Source of the DNA: VRUE01 sp963753245
Lineage (GTDB): Bacteria; Actinomycetota; Thermoleophilia; Solirubrobacterales; 70-9
Reading direction: 5' to 3'
Length of the DNA stretch: 64,000 nt
Assembly: GCA_963753245.1 (NCBI GenBank)
Contig: CAVWBK010000009.1
Location: forward strand, 118,894-182,893
This document shows, in pieces, positions 59,201-64,000 of the stretch. The notes beneath the pieces are model-generated. The model was not told the origin of the DNA and did not search any database. It saw only the letters and a program-made list of their open reading frames with translations. How positions within the stretch are numbered: the first letter of the stretch is position 1; each line of letters opens with the position of its first letter. A program made the translations under genes and the position numbers.

Positions 59201-59384
59201 GCGCCCGCAGCTCGGTTGGATAGAGCGTCGGTCCCCGACGGCGTTTTCGACGCGGCGAGGTTTCGGCTCTACAAGTTCGATGCCGGCTGCTATTGCCCAA
59301 TTCCAAGTCTCACCGAGGCACCTGTCCTACACCGGTTTGTTGATCCGCTCTTTGCCCTTCTCGGAAAGGGGGAAACCGGGGCGC
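59201..59384 (+). repeat. Interrupted tRNA-Arg-like element B
   Basis: Begins GCGCCCGCAGCTCGGTTGG and continues ATAGAGCGTCGGTCC, close to the 5' half of tRNA-Arg(ACG). After about 75 inserted bases comes ACCGA (59312-59316), ACACCGGTTTGTTGATCC (a damaged T-arm), a hairpin CCCTT-CTCGGA-AAGGG (59355-59370) and CGGGGCGC (59377-59384). Its GGGCGC end is complementary to the initial GCGCCC. It matches element A in layout, including the end of the insert (GGCTGC...TCTCACCGA). Confidence 0.68.
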
Positions 59385-59423
59385 GACGACCCACGCTCTT
59401 GTCGGCGCCTGAGGCACGCGGCG

Positions 59424-60800
59424 TTATTTGACAATCGTGAAGGGGGCGCTCTGCTGTGTCGAACCGGTCTTCCCGACCAGCTTGTAGGCCCCCGGCCTCA
59501 GCGCCTTGCCCGCCATGCGTCCGGAGAACTTGAAGTCGTTGACGCCGCCCTGGGCGGCGGTGACCGAGAACCCGCCCGTCAACGGTTTGTAGACGGTGCA
59601 GGCCTTATGGGAACGGTTGGCATGGGTCTTCTTCACGCATTTGCCCCCGACCTTGCGCCCCTCCACACCCCGTTCGAGGCTGAAATCGACGGCTCCCGGG
59701 TTGGTGAGTTCGTAGGTAACGGTGGAGCCGGTTGGAGGCTTCCCCTTCTTTTTGGCGCTGCTGACGGCTTCGCCGCTCGCCGCCGCGTGGAACTTCGCTG
59801 GCTTGAGCGCCAGCGAACGTAGTTGGGCGACGGCCAGCGGCACGGACTCAAACTCGTAGGCGCCGATGTCGGGCGCTGAGCCGAGGATCCGCGGATTGCC
59901 AGCGAGATCGAGCGGACCAACCTGGTCGTTGATGCCGGCATCGATGGTCGGCGACCCGGCGGCCTCTCGATAGTCGCCCGTTTCGGCGTTGACGAAGAGC
60001 GGTGCCGCGATCTGATTGCCCCCGTCGTCGATCACTTTCGCTCCACCGGACGGGAGTGAGCTGTCGAAGTTCGAGTGGGCGGCGGCGATGTTTCCGGGGC
60101 CATTGGTCCCTTCGTTCGGTTTCAGATCCGCTTCGCCCCCCTGCACGATTGAGTTCTCGAGTTCGATCGTGAAGCTCCCAGGGACAACTTCAAAGTATTC
60201 GGCGCTGACCCCGACCGAGTTGGAGCCAGTGGCGATCGCCGTGACGTTGCGGAGGACAGCGCTGGTGTTTCCGGACGTCCCGGTCCCTCGCAGGCCTATG
60301 GAGCCGGCGCCTTCGACCCGAAAGAGGCTGTTCCGCACCGTGCAGTCCGTCGAGACCGCGGCGCCGCTGCCCCCGGCGCCAATCACCCTGACATCGAGCC
60401 TTTCCAGTCGGCCGCTGAAGCAGATGACGCCAATTCCGCCATTCGCGTCGTTCTCAATTTCGAGGTAGCTGAGGCTGTCGCCGGTCTGGGTCAGATAGAT
60501 GGCGGGGCCGCCGAACGCGGCGTTGATCCTCGGCATCGCCGCACCCGTTTCTCCGTGGATCTGCAGGTTGGTGACGGGGGGAGCGAAAATCGCCGCACCG
60601 ACGGTGTAGGTGCCGGAGGTAACGATCACCTCGTCACCCGCTTTCGCGGCACCCACGGCTTCGGAGAGGGCGCACGGTTTTGCCTGCGTGCATTCGGTCC
60701 CGGCTCCGCTTGGGGCTGCATAGCGCTGCGTCGCCTGCGCCGTCGCCGGCACGATCGCCAAGACCAAGATCGCAGTCGTTGCTGAAACGATTCCCCTCAC
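59424..60800 (-). CDS. Secreted right-handed beta-helix (choice-of-anchor Q-type) protein
   Basis: A 458-residue exported protein with a signal peptide (GIVSATTAILVLAIVPATAQA). The body opens RYAAPSGAGTECTQAKPCALSEAVGAAKAGDEVIVTSGTY, typical of parallel beta-helix proteins, and runs through repeated strands to about residue 290. PLFVNAETGDYREAAGSPTIDAGI...GAPDIGAYE-like text (GSAPDIGAYEFE) is the common C-terminal helix cap. A separate beta domain at about 345-458 contains two Cys. Members often bind or cleave carbohydrates; no catalytic residues are evident. Confidence 0.83.
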   Translation of the reverse strand: MRGIVSATTAILVLAIVPATAQATQRYAAPSGAGTECTQAKPCALSEAVGAAKAGDEVIVTSGTYTVGAAIFAPPVTNLQIHGETGAAMPRINAAFGGPAIYLTQTGDSLSYLEIENDANGGIGVICFSGRLERLDVRVIGAGGSGAAVSTDCTVRNSLFRVEGAGSIGLRGTGTSGNTSAVLRNVTAIATGSNSVGVSAEYFEVVPGSFTIELENSIVQGGEADLKPNEGTNGPGNIAAAHSNFDSSLPSGGAKVIDDGGNQIAAPLFVNAETGDYREAAGSPTIDAGINDQVGPLDLAGNPRILGSAPDIGAYEFESVPLAVAQLRSLALKPAKFHAAASGEAVSSAKKKGKPPTGSTVTYELTNPGAVDFSLERGVEGRKVGGKCVKKTHANRSHKACTVYKPLTGGFSVTAAQGGVNDFKFSGRMAGKALRPGAYKLVGKTGSTQQSAPFTIVK

Positions 60801-61585
60801 GACTTCGAATGGTACGACGTTCGAGCCGATCGGTCGAGTTCTTCGGAGCTGATCGCGATGAGGGGCGGCGAGAGACGGGCTCGAGAGGTTGCCGGGCCTA
60901 CCCTAAGTTGGAGTCTGTGGATCATCGAGTCTCATGGGTCATGAGCCGGCTGGATTCGTCCGATATCGCGATCCAGAAATGGCGTTACTGTTTCGTAGAA
61001 CCACGCGGTTCGGCCGGGAATCTCCCTTGGCAAGGAGTAACGGAGGCTTGGGCTCACAGGGAGCCGTTCATGGCGCCGACGGCAGCGCTACCGATAAGCA
61101 ACGTCGCCTAAAATCCCGCTTCGTGTATCGCGGCTGCGCCGAGAGCGTAGGAGGGCGGCGTCCATCGGGAGCGTCCTGATCGAGCCTTGAGGCCGCCTAT
61201 TTGCAGGAACCAGCGCCCGTAGCTCGGTTGGATAGAGCGTCGGTCTACGAATCTATTCCGGCCAAAGCGGCAAACTACACTGGCAGGCCAAATATGGCTT
61301 TGGAAGCGAGATAGGGGACAGATCCGGTGTGCGTCGACCGAAGTCAGGAGAGATCAAAAGGGGCTCAATAACACCCGCTCTAACCCGCTCCCTTCCCTAG
61401 TTAGCCGTCCCCCGGGTTGCGGCGTGAGAGTCGAAACCTGGGGCTCCCGGCTTCCCAGGCGAGCTCTAGCGCGCTGGTGACCAGCTCGACCCATTTATCG
61501 CTGAGCGAGAAGCAAAACGTTGACCGCCCCTCGATGTTTGGAGCCGGCGATCGCAAATTCCCTGACAACTGGCGAAGATCTCAAG
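60801..61585. other. Noncoding stretch containing tRNA-Arg fragment C
   Basis: About 785 bases between divergently oriented accessory genes. Only the tRNA-Arg fragment at 61213-61251 and its shared upstream segment starting near 61129 are recognisable. The remainder has several short open frames on both strands without family resemblance, which I take as chance. Confidence 0.55.
61213..61251 (+). repeat. tRNA-Arg(ACG) 5' half, fragment C
   Basis: Thirty-nine bases from GCGCCCG through the anticodon loop CTACGAA are identical to the intact tRNA-Arg at 63924 except for one base in the D-loop (CTCGG for CTCAG). The upstream CTATTTGCAGGA is also shared. Homology ends sharply after the anticodon loop, and no T-arm or acceptor 3' strand follows, so it cannot be a functional tRNA. 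Confidence 0.85.
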
Positions 61586-62227
61586 TTACGTGCTGGCCGG
61601 CCGCCCGTCGAAACCCGGCAAAAGCATCGGAAGCAGCACGAGGCGGACCAGCCGGACAACGGAGTCCAGATCGTCGAGGGTGATGTCCCCGTCCCGCGTG
61701 AGCAGTAACGAGATCGCGAGCCGAGCGATCACTTCAGCGACGCCATCGACGTCTGATGTCGCAGCGCGACCGGCATCGACTTCAGTCTGAAGTCGATGCG
61801 CGATCAGCGATCGGTAAAGGCCGAGCACTGGACCGCCGTCGATCGTGAGCGGCGGCAACAGGACCTCGGGTTCACGCCGCAAGATCCCGTCGAACAATGG
61901 GTGGTCGCGCACGTAGCGCCCGGCGAAGGCGAAGCCTTCAACGAGTCGATCCTCCAACGTCTCCGCACCGTCCCACAGCAGGTCGAGCTCTTCCATCCCG
62001 CGGCTCACCTCGCGCGCGATCACGACCTCGACCAGGTTCTGCTTGCTCTCGAAACGGCGAAAGACAGTCATCCGGGAGACGCCGGCACGGCGCGCGACGT
62101 CTTCCATGGAAGTGCGACGAATGCCGTGCTCGGCGAACTCCTCGAGCCCTGCGGCGGCAACCCGGTCGAAGACCGCGTCCTCGCCCGCAGGGGGCGTTGC
62201 TGTGAGGGCTACAGCGATTGGACTCAT
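61586..62227 (-). CDS. TetR family transcriptional regulator
   Basis: A 213-residue repressor-type protein. The N-terminal DNA-binding domain is VFDRVAAAGLEEFAEHGIRRTSMEDVARRAGVSRMTVFRRFESKQNLVEVVI, a full TetR helix-turn-helix. The C-terminal ligand domain is helical and has no recognised family. ATG 62227 begins SPIAVALTATPP; a longer frame to 62263 would cross the putative operator. It diverges from the P450 gene, so it probably controls that gene and itself in response to a P450 substrate. This is inferred from gene order. Confidence 0.87.
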   Translation of the reverse strand: MSPIAVALTATPPAGEDAVFDRVAAAGLEEFAEHGIRRTSMEDVARRAGVSRMTVFRRFESKQNLVEVVIAREVSRGMEELDLLWDGAETLEDRLVEGFAFAGRYVRDHPLFDGILRREPEVLLPPLTIDGGPVLGLYRSLIAHRLQTEVDAGRAATSDVDGVAEVIARLAISLLLTRDGDITLDDLDSVVRLVRLVLLPMLLPGFDGRPAST

Positions 62228-62237
62228 AAGATACGCT

Positions 62238-62261
62238 GGTACTCCATTCTCACAGAGTAAC
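62238..62261. promoter_or_regulatory. Candidate TetR operator in the tetR-P450 intergenic region
   Basis: GGTACTC at 62238-62244 and GAGTAAC at 62255-62261 form an inverted repeat with six of seven positions matched around a 10-base spacer. It lies between the divergent starts (62227 and 62288), where a TetR operator controlling both genes is expected. No binding data exist; the match could be chance. Confidence 0.4.
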
Positions 62262-62287
62262 AATCACCGAAGACGAAAGATAAGGCC

Positions 62288-63664
62288 ATGGACACAGCGC
62301 TTGCCGATCTGCCCCGACTGCGGCGCCCCGCAGCCGTCAATGCCGCTCAGTACTGGCTTGCCCCGGAGCGCTTCGCGCGCAGCTGCCAGCGCCTCGGTGA
62401 CCGATTCATGGTCCCGATGCCGGCGGCGACGGGACCGTGGCTGTGCCTGACCGACCCCGAGGACATCAAGCTCGTCTTTACCGCCGACACCGGCGTGCTT
62501 AGCCTCGGGGCGGCGCTGGCCAAGGCCTCCGCGCACCATCTCGTCCTCGGCCCGACGGGACTCACGAATCTCGATGGCCCCGAGCACATGCGCATGCGGC
62601 GCATGCAGCTGCCTCCGTTCCACGGACGCGCGCTCCCCAGCTACCAGGAGACCATGGAGCGCAAGGCGGAAGACGCCCTCGCGCGCTGGCCCTTTGGTCG
62701 CCCAACTCCCGCTCAGCCGCACGTGGAGGCGATCACGCTCGAGGTGATGATGGCGACCGTGTTCGGGGTCACCGAGCCTACGCGGGTCGAGCGGCTGCGC
62801 TCGGCGACGCACGCGCTGCTTCGGGAGGGCCACTCGCAACGCTTCTTCATCCAGACGATGATCGCGTCTAGTCGCAAGAACGGATGGGACAGGCCCTTCC
62901 CGCGAATGGAACGGGCGATCGCCGCAGTGGACGCGGTTGTGATGGAAGAGGTCTCCCAGCGCCGGAACGAAGACGAACTCGATGGCGAGGACGTGCTCGG
63001 AATGTTCCTTCGCACCCCCGACGCGGAGGGGCGCCTGATGCACGACGAGGAGATCTGCGACTCGATGCGCACCCTTCTGCTCGGCGGCCACGACACCACC
63101 GCCTCCACACTGACCTGGATCCTCGAGCAGGTCAGCCGCTCACCTGAGGCACTCGAGCGCCTCGAAGGCGCCGCGCTGGAAGGAGACGATGAGTACCTCG
63201 ATGCGGTCATCAAGGAGTCGATGCGTTTGCGCCCGGCCTTCCCGCTGACAGCACGGCTCGCAACCCAACCCTTCGAGCTATCAGGTCTGACAATCCCGAG
63301 CGGCACCATCGTCGTCCCCTACATCACGCTTGTGCACCGCCGTCCCGAGCTCTATCCCGATCCGCTCGCCTTCCGGCCAGAGCGCTTTCTCGACGCCCGG
63401 GCCGGCACCTACACCTGGATCCCCTTCGGCGGCGGACCGAGACGATGCATCGGCGCCGCCTTCTCCATGGCCGAGGCCCGAATCGTGCTCCGGACAATCC
63501 TGCGCCGCGCCCACATCGAACCCTCCCGGCGGCGTCCGGAGCGGGTCGCGCGCCGCAACGTCTTCATCGTGGCGGCCCGCGGCGGGCGCGTCACGCTCCA
63601 ACTCCGCAAATCCGATGCCGATCGCGACAACATTCTTCGGCGCGAGCACGCGGGCGTTGCCTAG
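62288..63664 (+). CDS. Cytochrome P450 next to TetR regulator
   Basis: A 458-residue P450. The I-helix motif is GGHDTT (266-271), ExxR is ESMR (310-313), and the heme loop FGGGPRRCIGAAFS has the ligand Cys387. GPEHMRMRRMQLPPFHGRAL and the C-terminal RRNVFIVAARGGRVTLQLRK resemble the P450 at 50275, so the two are probably from the same or a neighbouring CYP family. AAGG lies just upstream of the ATG. Control by the divergent TetR protein is likely. The substrate is unknown. Confidence 0.93.
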   Translation: MDTALADLPRLRRPAAVNAAQYWLAPERFARSCQRLGDRFMVPMPAATGPWLCLTDPEDIKLVFTADTGVLSLGAALAKASAHHLVLGPTGLTNLDGPEHMRMRRMQLPPFHGRALPSYQETMERKAEDALARWPFGRPTPAQPHVEAITLEVMMATVFGVTEPTRVERLRSATHALLREGHSQRFFIQTMIASSRKNGWDRPFPRMERAIAAVDAVVMEEVSQRRNEDELDGEDVLGMFLRTPDAEGRLMHDEEICDSMRTLLLGGHDTTASTLTWILEQVSRSPEALERLEGAALEGDDEYLDAVIKESMRLRPAFPLTARLATQPFELSGLTIPSGTIVVPYITLVHRRPELYPDPLAFRPERFLDARAGTYTWIPFGGGPRRCIGAAFSMAEARIVLRTILRRAHIEPSRRRPERVARRNVFIVAARGGRVTLQLRKSDADRDNILRREHAGVA

Positions 63665-63923
63665 TCGAGGTCACGTCGCCCGACTGCGGCACCGAACCCA
63701 GATCATCTGCCCACGTCAGGCTCAGGTTCGGCGAGGCGGCTGACCAAAGAAGCAGAGGTCTGCAAGCAAACGGTCTGGTTCCAGTCAGTCTCACGGCGGG
63801 ACCTTCTAGGTCGGTAGCCGGAATTTTCGCCCCGGTTTCCTTCCCCCGTCGGGCACGGATCAATAGGATCGGGAGAAATCTGCTCAAGGGGCGAGTTTCA
63901 AAAACCCCCTATTTGCAGGACAA
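63665..63923. other. Intergenic region before tRNA-Arg
   Basis: About 260 bases with no supported gene. The last 15 bases (from CTATTTGCAGGA at 63909) are the upstream segment shared with tRNA-Arg fragment C and, in part, element B. Confidence 0.5.
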
Positions 63924-63997
63924 GCGCCCGTAGCTCAGTTGGATAGAGCGTCGGTCTACGAAACCGAAGGTCACAGGTTCGAATCCTGTCGGGCGCG
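63924..63997 (+). tRNA. tRNA-Arg(ACG)
   Basis: A 74-nt tRNA: acceptor GCGCCCG/CGGGCGC with G discriminator, D-arm AGCTCAGTTGGATAGAGC, anticodon arm TCGGT-CTACGAA-ACCGA giving anticodon ACG, and T-arm ACAGG-TTCGAAT-CCTGT. No CCA is encoded. It is the only intact member of the tRNA-Arg-related series at 56651, 59201 and 61213. Confidence 0.97.
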
Positions 63998-64000
63998 CTC

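Noticed and set aside
1..64000. CRISPR array
   Set aside because: No regularly spaced identical 25-40-bp repeats and no cas genes were seen. The repeated tRNA fragments are 2-2.7 kb apart.

Overview
The window is GC-rich, gene-dense DNA from an actinobacterium. Several traits suggest the class Thermoleophilia (Solirubrobacterales and relatives): a secreted protein with tandem KNSV/KNGAV-type repeats, a CIRCE-controlled groESL pair, an F420-type DDN oxidoreductase, and a cytochrome b split from its C-terminal partner. This placement is inference; no 16S rRNA gene is present.

Bases 1-24,600 form a surface-polysaccharide locus. It encodes GDP-mannose 4,6-dehydratase (cut by the window edge), all four dTDP-L-rhamnose enzymes (RmlA, RmlB, RmlC and two RmlD-like reductases), an extra sugar epimerase and several glycosyltransferases. 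One glycosyltransferase gene appears to carry two frameshifts. The locus also has two methyltransferase genes (one a two-domain fusion), an AlgX/AlgJ-like SGNH protein, an ABC exporter of Wzm/Wzt type, a polyprenyl-phosphate sugar-1-phosphate transferase and an O-antigen ligase/polymerase-like membrane protein. Short same-strand overlaps (GTGA, ATGA, TAGTG) show tight operons. An L-2-hydroxyglutarate oxidase gene sits inside the locus.

Bases 24,500-42,500 are mostly chromosomal core and housekeeping genes: secreted proteins and glycoside hydrolases, the Lhr helicase, a Crp/Fnr regulator, Pcm, groES-groEL with a CIRCE operator and a strong terminator, an NAD(P)-binding protein, a ferredoxin, an acetyltransferase, a small kinase-like ATPase, an acyl-CoA dehydrogenase, Mrp, a cyclophilin and a potassium channel.

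Bases 42,566-46,117 look like a small integrated island. An intact tRNA-Ser(UGA) gene lies at one end, and an exact 47-bp copy of its internal/3' part lies at the other. Inside are a PD-(D/E)XK nuclease-like gene, a 147-bp duplication of that gene's 3' end, a two-TM protein, an excisionase-like HTH protein, a decayed tRNA-Met-like sequence and a repeat-rich secreted protein. I see no integrase.

Bases 46,190-56,575 carry an MFS transporter, an aldonolactone oxidase-type flavoenzyme, an alanine-racemase-fold deaminase/aldolase, tRNA-Ser(GCU), a P450, pyruvate kinase, a thioesterase, a broken arylsulfotransferase gene and a three-gene cytochrome b operon.

Bases 56,575-64,000 are looser accessory DNA. 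An intact tRNA-Arg(ACG) lies at the right edge and is preceded, at roughly 2-2.7 kb intervals, by three truncated or interrupted relatives. Between them lie an F420-type oxidoreductase, two secreted proteins, and a divergent TetR/P450 pair with an inverted repeat between the genes. The tRNA-Arg repeat series and the tRNA-Ser-bounded island are the strongest unusual signals in the window.
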